Assembly: GCF_900094575.1 (NCBI RefSeq)
Contig: NZ_FMAE01000007.1
Span: 186,001-250,000 of the forward strand
Direction of reading: 5' to 3'
Source: Bradyrhizobium yuanmingense
Lineage (GTDB): Bacteria > Pseudomonadota > Alphaproteobacteria > Rhizobiales > Xanthobacteraceae
Length of the DNA stretch: 64,000 nt
Numbering within the stretch: position 1 is the stretch's first letter; each line of letters opens with the position of its first letter. Shown piece after piece: positions 42,333 through 52,131 of the stretch. Below the pieces are notes generated by a model. It was not told where the DNA came from, searched no databases, and saw nothing but the letters and a program-made list of their open reading frames with translations. The position numbers were made by a program, and so were the translations under genes.

Positions 42333-43382
42333 CTAAGCGGCCTGCATTAATCGGCGCAATAGGTTTGGTCTCGATGATGGGACAAACCGCCAAGAGACGA
42401 TACGACGTGCAAGAGGTTTGGGAAATAAGGCAACAGCAACAAGCCATATGAAAATTCCAATATGCCGAAATAGAGTTAATCCTTGTGGCGTAATTAACGC
42501 AAGAACTGCGTCCCTAAGGCACTTTGCAATTGTATCGTTCGGTATTGGATGATCTGATGGATCTAGTCGCAGAGACGTCAGCCTCATGGCCAAATTGTAG
42601 AACCCGTAACGCCATCGATCCGCTGCGATCACTACCCCAAACTTTGCAGCCAATCTCGTCGCATAGTTGCACCGAGTGATGTGCCTTTGCAAATCGGTCG
42701 CAACCTTCTTCAAGCTGAGAGTTGTCGACTGAGCTCCCAAATTTCTGCCGTGGATTCTGTATGAGGCGAGCGGCTTACGTACTGTAAGCACGTCCCCCAA
42801 GATTGGTGCAGTAGAAAGAAAGTAGCTGTCTGTGGCGCGATCCATGCCTTTCTCTAATGGGAAAATTTTCTCCAAGAAGTCTCGCGCTAAGAAATTTCCT
42901 GAATTCGGAGGGGTGGGATAACTGTCAGTATGCGAAACCCAATAGCGAATAAGGTCAGGCGTCACGTCACTCCGGTACTTTGGGAAAATAGTGCCTAATG
43001 AGCGACCGGCTTCATCGATTGTCGACATTTGAAACTGGATCATCGACCAGCCAGGTTTCATCACTCCTACGGCTTCTCGGACGATTGCCGGATGTACTGT
43101 ATCATCCGCATCGAGGAATAAGATCCAAGCGCCGCGGCTTTCGTTATACGCCCGCTCTGCAGAAGCCGTTTGGCCCTGCTTTGAGCCAAAGATAGCTCGC
43201 ACTCCGAGCGGTACATACTTTTCGATCACGCGTTGCGAGTTATCGGTGGAGCCATCGTCAATAACGATAACTTCTACATTCGGCCAATCAATCGCAAGGG
43301 CGCTAGCGATCGCCTCCCCTACATAATCCGCGTAATTGTAGTTGCAGATGATGACCGTTACGAGCTTGGGTTCAACGCTCAT
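42333..43382 (-). CDS. Family 2 glycosyltransferase (paralogue of 41205)
   Basis: A 349-residue GT2 enzyme with TVIICNYNYADYV at the start, IDDGSTDN and FLDADD, the same length and the same C-terminal layout as its downstream neighbour, with the shared TDSYPTPPNSGN. The two clearly arose by tandem duplication long enough ago to diverge at many positions, so they probably add different sugars or linkages. It is 81 bases from the next gene on the same strand. Low GC compared with the flanks of the cluster. Confidence 0.85.
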   Translation of the reverse strand: MSVEPKLVTVIICNYNYADYVGEAIASALAIDWPNVEVIVIDDGSTDNSQRVIEKYVPLGVRAIFGSKQGQTASAERAYNESRGAWILFLDADDTVHPAIVREAVGVMKPGWSMIQFQMSTIDEAGRSLGTIFPKYRSDVTPDLIRYWVSHTDSYPTPPNSGNFLARDFLEKIFPLEKGMDRATDSYFLSTAPILGDVLTVRKPLASYRIHGRNLGAQSTTLSLKKVATDLQRHITRCNYATRLAAKFGVVIAADRWRYGFYNLAMRLTSLRLDPSDHPIPNDTIAKCLRDAVLALITPQGLTLFRHIGIFIWLVAVALFPKPLARRIVSWRFVPSSRPNLLRRLMQAA

Positions 43383-43504
43383 TTAAGCTTGGCTCCCGGC
43401 AGCGACATGGCCGATAGCGATCTTAGTCTGCGCTTCATTCCGGGCTCGAAGGCAACTCGAATTTGGTTCAAACATAGGGGCCATTTCGGGTAGAACGCCG
43501 GATG

Positions 43505-44947
43505 CTATTTGGCTCGGACCATCAGGATCGTCCTAGCCAGTTGAAGCGTCGACTTCCTTCCGAATACAGCCAACGATAGGAGATTGGCAAGGAATCCCGC
43601 GCAACAGAGCAGGGCTAATACGAGTAGCGGACCGCTTTCCGGTATTTGCGCGCGTGCAGCTTTGACCGCGATGATCATGAGGCATGCAGCGATCGACGAT
43701 GGCGCAACGTCTGCAACGAACCGAGTGAGCGATATGCCGAAGCGACGGTTCGCGAAGTATTGTAGCAGGAGAAAGTTCAGCACCTCGCTGCTGCACCACG
43801 TTGCCAAGGCCCAGGGAATAGAGGGCAAACGAGTCAGGCTAATTGCCAGCGCCATGTAGATGAGAGTAGCAAGGTTTACTGCACTTACAGTCTTTACCTG
43901 CCCGCCTACATTCAACAGCGATGTGCAAAATATTCTAGGGCACTGGACGAAAACCAGCAGGCCCAGCCAGAACGCTGGTTCTGCGGCAGGCAACCACTTG
44001 GTGCCAAACAGCGCGAGGACAAGTTCAGGTGCAATCAGGCCTATTCCGCAAAAGATCGGAAATAGGGCCAAACATCCTAGCCCCAAAGCCGTCTCGTATG
44101 CTTGCAGCATCCTCCGTGCATCTTGTTGCAGATGTGCCATCGTTGGCAGCAGGACTTGGGAAACAGCTGTGGCTGAAATTGCCCAAACCGTATCCACAAG
44201 CCTGAAAGCCAAGCTCAAGAATCCGGCTTGCTCGACTCCGAGAAACGTCCCAGCAAAAAATATGAAGGCGCGCTTTGTTAAAAAGTTCGACGCTAGCGAA
44301 ACTACTGCGCCAAAGCTGTATTCGAGCAGGTCAAAAATTGGCGACAGTTTAGTGGTTAATCGCGGTCGCCAGTCGCTGAACGCGACCAGGGTGATAGTTC
44401 CCAGGATCGTCATCGATAAGAATTGGGCAACTAGGGCCCATATCCCAAAATCGAGAAAAGCCGCGAGGATGCCTAGAGTCGCCCCTGCAATGCGGCCCAA
44501 CAAGCTACGCAGCGCTAAGAGCCTAAAACCGAACTGACGAGCCTGTCGAGCACTCAAGATTGCTGCAGGTGCCGAAAATAGCAATCCTGCGGCCATCATG
44601 CGTCCAACTGCTACAATGCGGTGGTCATCGATTAGGAGGGTACAGAATGGGAATGCTGCATAGAGAAGAACAAAAGAGAAGATGCTTATCACGATTGAGA
44701 AAGTGAAGGCACTATTGAAGTGCTCGTCCGTGGCATTGACTTGCCGAACCAGCGCGTCGTGAAAGAACATATTTGTAAAAATGCCGACAACTTCAATAAC
44801 GGCGAGAGCGATCGAATACACTCCGAAATCGCTCGGACTGAGCAGCTTCGCGAAAATTATCAGTGATAGGAAGGAGACGAGGGCAATACTTCCATTCTCA
44901 AGCGCGCTCCATAGGACTGAGCTAATAGCGGCCCGTCGAAGAGACAA
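43505..44947 (-). CDS. Wzx-type repeat-unit flippase
   Basis: A 480-residue polytopic membrane protein of the MOP/PST family that should flip the finished lipid-linked unit to the periplasmic face. It starts MSLRRAAISSVLWSALENGS and has about twelve to fourteen helices with the characteristic early LLSPSDFGVYSIALAV. The start is TTG. Between this and the GT4 gene is the polymerase gene, and downstream come the two GT2 genes, so it is in a classic Wzx/Wzy cluster. Substrate specificity cannot be read from sequence. Confidence 0.85.
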   Translation of the reverse strand: MSLRRAAISSVLWSALENGSIALVSFLSLIIFAKLLSPSDFGVYSIALAVIEVVGIFTNMFFHDALVRQVNATDEHFNSAFTFSIVISIFSFVLLYAAFPFCTLLIDDHRIVAVGRMMAAGLLFSAPAAILSARQARQFGFRLLALRSLLGRIAGATLGILAAFLDFGIWALVAQFLSMTILGTITLVAFSDWRPRLTTKLSPIFDLLEYSFGAVVSLASNFLTKRAFIFFAGTFLGVEQAGFLSLAFRLVDTVWAISATAVSQVLLPTMAHLQQDARRMLQAYETALGLGCLALFPIFCGIGLIAPELVLALFGTKWLPAAEPAFWLGLLVFVQCPRIFCTSLLNVGGQVKTVSAVNLATLIYMALAISLTRLPSIPWALATWCSSEVLNFLLLQYFANRRFGISLTRFVADVAPSSIAACLMIIAVKAARAQIPESGPLLVLALLCCAGFLANLLSLAVFGRKSTLQLARTILMVRAK

Positions 44948-45212
44948 TTAGAACTCCTATCGCAGCAATCTTCGCAATTCTTCAATATCACGATAGCCGA
45001 TCAACTAAAGGTTTGCATCTTGTTTTGCGAAATGTAAGTCGCGGCTCTTAGATCAAGGACGTTAACGTGGACGCTGCCCATGTTGCTGAAGGTGCCAAGA
45101 CGGTGCGCCGTCTCGGACTGTTGGCTTTCGGAGGGAAAATGAGCAGGTGGTGCACTCCTCGATTCCATCGCGGGCCTCAGCTGACTGTGAAATGTGAGAC
45201 CGCGGCTGCTTC

Positions 45213-46598
45213 TTAGGAGGCGGTATACGGAGCTCGGCTCGGATCGGGTACGGGAATTTGTCGTTTGACGCTGGTCTTTCTGTCATTTTGAGGAAGCGAG
45301 ACTAAAGTCAATATCCAGGTCATGAAAACAAAGTCAGGCTTCAGGAGGCTGCCGGCGCTCATCCAGGCATAAAATAGCGCCGCACAGACCTCTCTCCGGA
45401 GAGCGCTCGAATAGAGCCGGAGGATGAAGATAATCGAAAAGAAGAAAAAACCGCTGATCCCGTACTCGTAAATCAGCTTGGCCCAAGTGGGATCATTGAT
45501 CTCATACTTCAGCTGTAGCACAGCTACGGTGCGAAGATAGGTGCCTGCGCCAGCTCCAAGCCAGGTTGATGCTCCATCACCGAGGTTGCGTTCCAACATT
45601 TGGAAAGGTGCGACGAAACGCGCGTACCCACTCGATCCAGGAGTTTCAAACTCTGATGTTCGGTCCAACCAAAGGTTTAATACCGGGATTTCGGAGCCGT
45701 AAATGAGAACTAAGAATACGAAGAGCAGCCCCAGTACGAACAACGGCAGCTGACGAACACTCGTGGGAAGTAGAAAACCAAAGAGGACGATGAGCAATCC
45801 GGAGCCTGAAACCGAAGCGAGCAGGCCTGCTATTAGGATGCAAAGAACAAGCCGTCGCCTTCTAGAGAAGAACTCCAGCATTAGTGCAATGGCGGTCATT
45901 ACTGATAAAGTAGACGATTCTCGAAGAAAGAATCCGTTCGCTTTGATGATGCCGCCGCCCTCTCGAACGAAAGCATAGTTTCCGGCACCGCGAATTTCTT
46001 CCGGCAAAACAAGAGCAATATTCGAAAAGTATGTTGTCCCTCTAAACAGATTAACCAGGACGAGCTGCACGTCTGCGATCACTGCAATGATACAGACGAC
46101 CAGAATGAACTTAGCTTGAATAACTTTCCCTACCTCCTCGATGCCACTCCTGGATTGTAGGCGCAGACAAAATGGCGCGTAGAGTACAAACAAAAGCGAT
46201 AAAGACGACCACGATGTGAGACTGTTCGGCGAGAGCATTCGGAAGCAAGCAAGTATTGCCGCGATAAGGAGTAAAAGGAAGGTCTTCGTGCTTATGGTCG
46301 CAAATCCTGAGAGGGGCAGATAGGCGGCGAAAAGCAAGTAGCCAATAAAATCGACCGATACAGGAAACTCACCGATGTTGACCGCAATCTGCGAGCAGAA
46401 CATAATAGATACGATTGAGGCGTTAAGGGCAAAGCCACCAACAATATCTAGTTGGACTTCACGCGCTTCAATCGAACCCCGATTAATCGAGCCATGAGAG
46501 GCGGATTGGTTCTCTATCATTGTCAAAGGCAGATGCCGAGCTCGGTTGGAGAATACTAACGTCCGCAATGCTTCGTAGCTTAAGATTGGTCCTTTCAA
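45213..46598 (-). CDS. Wzy-type polymerase-like membrane protein
   Basis: A 461-residue membrane protein with about eleven helices and a large extracytoplasmic loop near residues 325-385 that carries WLGAGAGTYLRTVAVL, the same W-x-G-x-G-x-G-T motif as the other two polymerase-like proteins here. It sits between the flippase and a GT4 gene, the usual place for the repeat-unit polymerase. Its TTG at 46598 overlaps the previous stop by 4 bases; an ATG at 46520 would give 435 residues. Low GC. A gap of 265 bases to the flippase gene holds no clear gene. Confidence 0.75.
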   Translation of the reverse strand: MKGPILSYEALRTLVFSNRARHLPLTMIENQSASHGSINRGSIEAREVQLDIVGGFALNASIVSIMFCSQIAVNIGEFPVSVDFIGYLLFAAYLPLSGFATISTKTFLLLLIAAILACFRMLSPNSLTSWSSLSLLFVLYAPFCLRLQSRSGIEEVGKVIQAKFILVVCIIAVIADVQLVLVNLFRGTTYFSNIALVLPEEIRGAGNYAFVREGGGIIKANGFFLRESSTLSVMTAIALMLEFFSRRRRLVLCILIAGLLASVSGSGLLIVLFGFLLPTSVRQLPLFVLGLLFVFLVLIYGSEIPVLNLWLDRTSEFETPGSSGYARFVAPFQMLERNLGDGASTWLGAGAGTYLRTVAVLQLKYEINDPTWAKLIYEYGISGFFFFSIIFILRLYSSALRREVCAALFYAWMSAGSLLKPDFVFMTWILTLVSLPQNDRKTSVKRQIPVPDPSRAPYTAS

Positions 46599-47767
46599 GC
46601 TTTCGCAAAAAAGGCGTCCCTTAAGCGCCGCGTGCCCATTTCCAAGCCATAGCGATTGGAAGCCAGTTCGTGCAGTTTACGTTGGCTGCGGTTCAATCGA
46701 TCAGTGTTATCGATATTTTCAACGATCCTTGCGCCGAGATCGTCCAAGCTGTCGGCTAGAAACATGCAAGACTGTTCCTCTGCAGTCGTGCCGGCAAGCG
46801 CTCCTCGCAGCCCGAATATAGGCAGTCCCTGAAACGCATAGTCTAGTACTTTGAGTTTGAAGCCGCCCCCGAGCGTTTCGGCGACAAGGCCGCCGCGAGC
46901 GCATTGAAACAATTCTCGAACGTCGTCCACCTGCCCGTGGAACGTCACCATTGAAGCCGTGGAAGAAACTTGCTGCGTCACCTCACGCGGCACTGCGCCC
47001 ACAACGTCCAGGTGAATATCGCTCTTCTTTAGTTGTGGCCCGACCGTTTTTATTATGCTTTCCAAGTTTCGTTGCTTGGCACGCCATTCGAAGGATCCCA
47101 GCAGAAGCAATCTCCTCGGACGAGAGGCGCCAATGGTTATAGAAGGAGTTGATTGGCCCAAATAGACCGGAGGGACGACTTGAACGTTCTTTGCCAACGA
47201 GAAATAACCAACGTCAGCATCGGAAATGCAGATGATGGAATCTGCCGCCGAGACTACCGCATTCTCGAGTCTCCGATATTTCTCGGCATCGAGACGCATG
47301 GTTGTGCGGACCAGCAAGCCGGTCGCGCTGGCTGCAATCTCGGGGCGAATTTTTCCTTCAGCGTTGTGAGCAATGTAGCAGAGCCGTGCTTTTCCTCGCC
47401 TGGCCAGAATTGTTGGAAGGAGCCCGGCCGAGTTAGCGTGATCGACTATTATCCAGTCCCAGTCGCGGGCCAACAGTTCGATAAGTCCCGCTTGCAGATC
47501 TGGGGTAGCCAGTTTGAACGCATCTTTTGGAAGGCCGGATAATATGCTCCACGCGTCGGAGCCAAGCGGCGGCGGAAAGTCCACGAACGTAACGCGCTGA
47601 GAACCGATTGCCTTCGTAAAATCCGAGGTGCTGTCTCTTCGATTCCCAAGAACGCAAAGCGTTACGTCTTCCATCTTCGCGAGCGCTTTGATCAGGCCAG
47701 CAGAGTATAGCGCATCGCCGCTGAAGAGCGGACCCGGTAAGCGGCCGGAGATCCAGAGAATGTTCAT
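46595..47767 (-). CDS. Family 4-type glycosyltransferase
   Basis: A 390-residue GT-B enzyme with an N-terminal Rossmann half starting MNILWISGRLPGPLFSGDA and a C-terminal half with LLLLGSFEWRAKQRN, and a nucleotide-sugar-binding region LGGGFKLKVLDYAFQGLP, the last matching the usual E-x7-E area of retaining transferases in position. It is translationally coupled to the polymerase-like gene (4-base overlap). The donor sugar is unknown. It is in the lower-GC cassette. Confidence 0.8.
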   Translation of the reverse strand: MNILWISGRLPGPLFSGDALYSAGLIKALAKMEDVTLCVLGNRRDSTSDFTKAIGSQRVTFVDFPPPLGSDAWSILSGLPKDAFKLATPDLQAGLIELLARDWDWIIVDHANSAGLLPTILARRGKARLCYIAHNAEGKIRPEIAASATGLLVRTTMRLDAEKYRRLENAVVSAADSIICISDADVGYFSLAKNVQVVPPVYLGQSTPSITIGASRPRRLLLLGSFEWRAKQRNLESIIKTVGPQLKKSDIHLDVVGAVPREVTQQVSSTASMVTFHGQVDDVRELFQCARGGLVAETLGGGFKLKVLDYAFQGLPIFGLRGALAGTTAEEQSCMFLADSLDDLGARIVENIDNTDRLNRSQRKLHELASNRYGLEMGTRRLRDAFFAKA

Positions 47768-47785
47768 TTGTGGTCGGACCCAAGC

Positions 47786-48847
47786 TTAGGGCGAGGTTGA
47801 CATGCGGGCAAAGCTAAGAAGCGTGCGAAGATTTGAAAGCGGGTGGGCTCGACTGTAGCGCGCCAGGATCAGGAGTCGCGCTAAACGGTTTGGGAGTGAC
47901 ATCAGTGAGCAGATCCAAACCAAATGCTTCATAGCGGTCCCGTATCCATATGGGCCGTGCCATATTACTAAGATTGCATTCCACCAAAGCTCCATAAGAG
48001 GGCGATCTGCGTCTGTCCCATCTTCGCGGTCTAGCTTCCGGGCCATGATTCGGTAGTTCACGAACACCAGTTCATGATCGAGCAAGTCCTTCTGTGGCAG
48101 CGGCTTTCCAATCCGGCGTGCGTGTTCGCGCAGCAAGTCAAACTCCTGCTTCCTGATTCGTATGCGCGACGCAAAATCTGGAATGATGTTGATATGCCCA
48201 GTGTCGTCGATTCGACTGATGTTGCGATTGTGAAGCCGATATTGGCCAAGTGGCTCGATGATTGTCTCAACCCGTCCATAGAGTGGCGCGATCGTGTTGA
48301 GTGCGCCATCGTGGGAAACTGGTGGAGTAAGTGGCATCACTTCTTCCAGAAACGATCGAGAGTAGGCGTTTCCGGACGTGACGGGCCAAGTGTAGGTGCC
48401 AAATCGTTCAAAGTATGCAGCGGTCTCAGCCGCGCTTATTGGTCTCGGGAAATTGCAGTAGCGCCGGCCCAGAAATGAGCCATTTTGATCGATCAGATCG
48501 AGATCGAATTGAATTTTTGCGACCCCGGGGCTATACATTTTTTCAACTTGCTCGAGGGCATTTGGGTACAGGACGTCATCTGCGTCGAGGTAGATGATCA
48601 GCATTCCATTCGAGTGGCCGTAGCCAGTGTTTGAAATCGATTTGATACCTTCGTTCGCCTGAAAAATGGGCGTTATCCGGTCTCCATAAGAGCAAATAAC
48701 CCGGCGGGATCCGTCTGTTGAACCGTCGTCTAAGACGATGATCTCATCAGCGGGTCGCGTCTGGTGAAGAGCGCTCTCAATCGCTTGACCAACGTAGCGC
48801 TCATAATTGTAGTTCGTAATTATGATGCTAATTGAAATTCTAGACAA
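47786..48847 (-). CDS. Family 2 glycosyltransferase
   Basis: A 353-residue GT2 enzyme with IIITNYNYERYVG at the start, LDDGSTDGS, the DXD-type YLDADD near residue 92, and a histidine/arginine-rich tail. It resembles the other two GT2 proteins in length and layout but is clearly more distant from them than they are from each other. The start is TTG at 48847. It lies 18 bases from the GT4 gene on the same strand, so the four genes from here to the flippase are probably cotranscribed. Low GC. Confidence 0.85.
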   Translation of the reverse strand: MSRISISIIITNYNYERYVGQAIESALHQTRPADEIIVLDDGSTDGSRRVICSYGDRITPIFQANEGIKSISNTGYGHSNGMLIIYLDADDVLYPNALEQVEKMYSPGVAKIQFDLDLIDQNGSFLGRRYCNFPRPISAAETAAYFERFGTYTWPVTSGNAYSRSFLEEVMPLTPPVSHDGALNTIAPLYGRVETIIEPLGQYRLHNRNISRIDDTGHINIIPDFASRIRIRKQEFDLLREHARRIGKPLPQKDLLDHELVFVNYRIMARKLDREDGTDADRPLMELWWNAILVIWHGPYGYGTAMKHLVWICSLMSLPNRLARLLILARYSRAHPLSNLRTLLSFARMSTSP

Positions 48848-49055
48848 TATGACCTCGGTCTACTTTCGTCCGTTGTCGAACCGGATGATTGCGCAGGCTG
48901 CGTTGTGCACATCCTTCCTGCAACTCACGCGCCAACCATTGGCGGCTTCACGACGTAGCTGTCAATGCAAACGCTTGGACAGTTGGGCACGTTAGCATAG
49001 TATAGTAAGAACCAGTCGGCAGAGCTAGCTATCGAAGCGTTTCGCTTGTGTCTGG

Positions 49056-50420
49056 TTGGCCATCGATCGGGGGGCATCTTTGTTAGATTGGGCTAGACGA
49101 GCTACCTTCTTTTCTGTCTCGCTTGCATTCTTGGTAAATTCTGCGTCGTCAGCTTTCGGCGGCGGCTGGATGCTCGTGTTTGCGGATGAGTTCGACCGTG
49201 ACGGTTTGGACCGTACCAAATGGGCCACCAGATACATCTATCAGAACGAGACATTGGATCATTTCAACGACGAGAAGCAACGGTACCGGGACAACAACAA
49301 CCACATCTTCTCCGCAGGAGTGCTGGATCTGGTGGCGCGGCAAGTCGGCGACGGCTCGTATGAGTCCGGAATGATTCGAAGCCGCCAGACGTTCTACTAT
49401 GGTTACTTCGAAGCTCGGGTATTTCTGCCAAAGGGACGTGGAATCTGGCCGGCCTTCTGGTTGGTCGGAGATTATGATCGGGATGGGCGGACGTGGCATC
49501 CACCGGAAGTTGACATCTTCGAATTTGTGATAAATGGCAAAGATGACACGGAAAAGATGCTGCACTCGGGGCCACAGAAACCAGCTTCAGATACATTCAA
49601 TTTTGTCGACAACACATTTGAGACTAGGCACGGGGAAATGCGAAGTTCTGCCCCCCTGAATGAAGGGTGGCATGTGGCGGGGTTGGTCTGGGCTCCAACA
49701 GAAATTACTTTCTTTTGGGACGGTCGCCCGATTTATAGCCGTCCCTATAGGTGGTTACGCAAAGATGGACATTTAGGACCGCCGGCTCAAGTCGTTCTGA
49801 ATTTCGCTGTTGGCGGAGGTTGGGCCGGCCGGTATGGAATCGAAGATCGGGCGTTCCCGCAGTCTTTCAAGATTGATTACGTTCGCGTGTGCCAATTCAC
49901 TAGCTCCGACGAGGGCAAAAGTCGATGCGGCGATAGCGAGTTGACGCCGGACCCAACTCGTTACGGATACTCTTCTGACATCGGAGATATGCAAAAGCCG
50001 GTGCTTCTTGCTCCGGACTTGATCCGAGGCGCATCAACAAGCGATAGCCAGGTTCTCACGGAGCCAAATGGACATAGAGAGATACGGCTGCGCCTGCCAA
50101 TCCAATTTCCGCCTTCCTACCCGACTCAGAATCGAACCCTTCAGGTTTCAATTACGGATCAGTTGACCGGAGCGCGTGAATCGACCGTGACAGCAGCCCT
50201 TCACGTAGCTCAAGATAAAGGGTCAAATGGGACGCGGACATTTGATGTTGTTCTTCCGGCGCCCAAGCACCCCGGCACCTTTGTCATAAAAGGGCAGATT
50301 GCAGCCGCCTTACAGGAGAACGGATCGCAAGTTGTATATAACGTGCCACTTACGTGTTCGACCGGTATTGTGCAGCCAGTCAAATCTTTAACCTGTGATC
50401 TTACTTTACTGAAAAACTAG
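49056..50420 (+). CDS. Secreted family 16 glycoside hydrolase
   Basis: A 454-residue endo-beta-glycanase. A hydrophobic start (residues 17-35) suggests an export signal. The GH16 domain spans about residues 38-285: WMLVFADEFDRDGLD at its start and the catalytic motif EVDIFE with E151 (nucleophile), D153 and E156 (acid/base). In rhizobia such enzymes (ExoK) trim the exopolysaccharide made by the same locus. Residues 285-454 form an extra beta-rich part with cysteines that I do not recognise. The start is TTG, an alternative start close by cannot be excluded. It is on the plus strand facing the phosphotransferase gene. Confidence 0.85.
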   Translation: MAIDRGASLLDWARRATFFSVSLAFLVNSASSAFGGGWMLVFADEFDRDGLDRTKWATRYIYQNETLDHFNDEKQRYRDNNNHIFSAGVLDLVARQVGDGSYESGMIRSRQTFYYGYFEARVFLPKGRGIWPAFWLVGDYDRDGRTWHPPEVDIFEFVINGKDDTEKMLHSGPQKPASDTFNFVDNTFETRHGEMRSSAPLNEGWHVAGLVWAPTEITFFWDGRPIYSRPYRWLRKDGHLGPPAQVVLNFAVGGGWAGRYGIEDRAFPQSFKIDYVRVCQFTSSDEGKSRCGDSELTPDPTRYGYSSDIGDMQKPVLLAPDLIRGASTSDSQVLTEPNGHREIRLRLPIQFPPSYPTQNRTLQVSITDQLTGARESTVTAALHVAQDKGSNGTRTFDVVLPAPKHPGTFVIKGQIAAALQENGSQVVYNVPLTCSTGIVQPVKSLTCDLTLLKN

Positions 50421-50461
50421 CGCTCCCGCGAGCATCGTCTTGTTTGCCTGGATGACGTCGA

Positions 50462-51961
50462 TCAGTATGCGGTCGGCTGGCCAAAACTAATTAAAGCAGT
50501 TCTCACCAAGATTGAGAGATCTAGCCAAATACTCCAATTATTGATGTACCAAAGGTCATACTCCACTCGCTTCTGCATCAGCTCGAGTGTGCGGGTTTCT
50601 CCGCGGTAACCATTAACTTGAGCCCAGCCCGTGATGCCGGGCTTAACGTGGTGGCGAAAGGCGTAATTGCCGATGATCTGCTCATATTCGGTGTTGTGGG
50701 CGGCCGCGTGCGGGCGGGGGCCGACCAGCGACATGTCGCCCTTGAGCACGTTGAGGAGCTGCGGTAGCTCGTCGATCGAGGTCTTGCGCAGCCATTTGCC
50801 GATTGGCGTGACACGCGGGTCGTTCTTCTGCGCCTGCTGAATCGTCGGGCCGTCCTCGAGCACGCGCATGGTGCGGAATTTGAAGATCTTGAACGTGCGC
50901 CCGCCAAAGCCGTGGCGGGTCTGGCGGAAGAACACCGGCCCCTTCGAAGTCAGCTTGATCAGGAGGGCGGTCACCATCATCACCGGCGCGAACACGAAAA
51001 GCGCAAAGCTCGCGCCGGCGAGGTCCAGCGCGCGCTTGAGCGCGCGTTCGCGGTAAGTGAGCGGGGCGCGGCGCAGCTCGGCGGTGAAGGTGTTGCTGGC
51101 GCCGGAAAGCGGATAGCGCAAGAAACGCGCCGTGTTGGGATCCGGCACCAGGTGCACCGGCACGGGGAGAATCTTCAGCGCGTCCAGAATGCTGTCGATC
51201 GCATGCTGCCGGCTCCAGTTGATCAGCAGGAAGACGTGCTCGATCCGGTGCTCGCGCGCGTAATTGATCAGCTCCTCGAAGCGCGGCGCCAGCGAGGACA
51301 GCAGCAGGGGCGAGGCGATCTCCTTGGCCGGGATCTCTATCACGCGCATCAGGCGGTAGCCGTGCTGGCCGAGATCGTCGACCGCGTTGGAAGAGCTGGC
51401 AAGGCCGAACTCGGCGATCATGATCGCGCGGCCATTGGCGAAAGCTCCGCTGCGCAAGGCATGCGCGGTCCAGCGCGCCGCCACCGTCTTCCAGGCGAGC
51501 AGCAGGAAAAGGCCGACGAGATAGAACGAGATCGTGGCGCCGCGGGAGAAGCCCTCGCTGACCTTCATCGTGAAGGCGATCGCCAAAAGCGCGCCGAACA
51601 GGCCGGTCCAGGTCGTCAGCGTCATGCGGAACGTGCGCGGCCGGTCGGTGATTGTTTTGATTTGGTAGCCCTGCTGCACAATAGTGAGAAGGACGAAATT
51701 AATGGCAACCAGAATGCTAGCCGCCGCATAGATTTCGGGCTTCCCGACGACACCCGCGGTCGCCAAGAGATAGCCGACCGCGCAGCCAATCCCGCTGACC
51801 ACGATCAGCGTCGCATCGACTACCATCATCAAGCGTTCAGCAACTATAGGACGTAGCCAGCTAGGTGCAAAGCCTGCAGCTGTGAATCCAGCTGGCTCGA
51901 CCACGCTAATTTCCGTTCTAGAATCAGGGACGGGTACCGGCCGAGTGGAAAGAATCGTCAT
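50462..51961 (-). CDS. Polyprenyl-phosphate hexose-1-phosphate transferase (WcaJ/ExoY type)
   Basis: A 499-residue membrane protein that should start repeat-unit assembly by moving a sugar phosphate from a UDP-sugar to undecaprenyl phosphate. It has four N-terminal helices, a soluble middle domain, and a C-terminal catalytic domain starting KRALDLAGASFALF, with FKIFKFRTM, the SIDELPQLLNVLKGDMSL stretch, VGPRP and PGITGWAQVNG. All conserved parts are intact. GC drops sharply in its last ~120 bases while the rest is very GC-rich. It is divergent from the next gene, 170 bases away. Confidence 0.93.
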   Translation of the reverse strand: MTILSTRPVPVPDSRTEISVVEPAGFTAAGFAPSWLRPIVAERLMMVVDATLIVVSGIGCAVGYLLATAGVVGKPEIYAAASILVAINFVLLTIVQQGYQIKTITDRPRTFRMTLTTWTGLFGALLAIAFTMKVSEGFSRGATISFYLVGLFLLLAWKTVAARWTAHALRSGAFANGRAIMIAEFGLASSSNAVDDLGQHGYRLMRVIEIPAKEIASPLLLSSLAPRFEELINYAREHRIEHVFLLINWSRQHAIDSILDALKILPVPVHLVPDPNTARFLRYPLSGASNTFTAELRRAPLTYRERALKRALDLAGASFALFVFAPVMMVTALLIKLTSKGPVFFRQTRHGFGGRTFKIFKFRTMRVLEDGPTIQQAQKNDPRVTPIGKWLRKTSIDELPQLLNVLKGDMSLVGPRPHAAAHNTEYEQIIGNYAFRHHVKPGITGWAQVNGYRGETRTLELMQKRVEYDLWYINNWSIWLDLSILVRTALISFGQPTAY

Positions 51962-52131
51962 CCTGCCAAATCCATTGACGCAAAATTCACTACGCGCACA
52001 ATTCGTGCTATCAGTCGAAACCGCTGTTACAACAAGGAGAAGGGAAAATTAACCTTACCCGATAAGCTGCATTGTAGCTCATTTCGCGTAGACTGATATG
52101 TTAAATTTCGTGACCCGCTAGGAAGTTCTCG

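Noticed and set aside
45062..45286. Small minus-strand frame before the flippase gene
   Set aside because: Overlaps the end of the polymerase gene and shows no domain or start signal.
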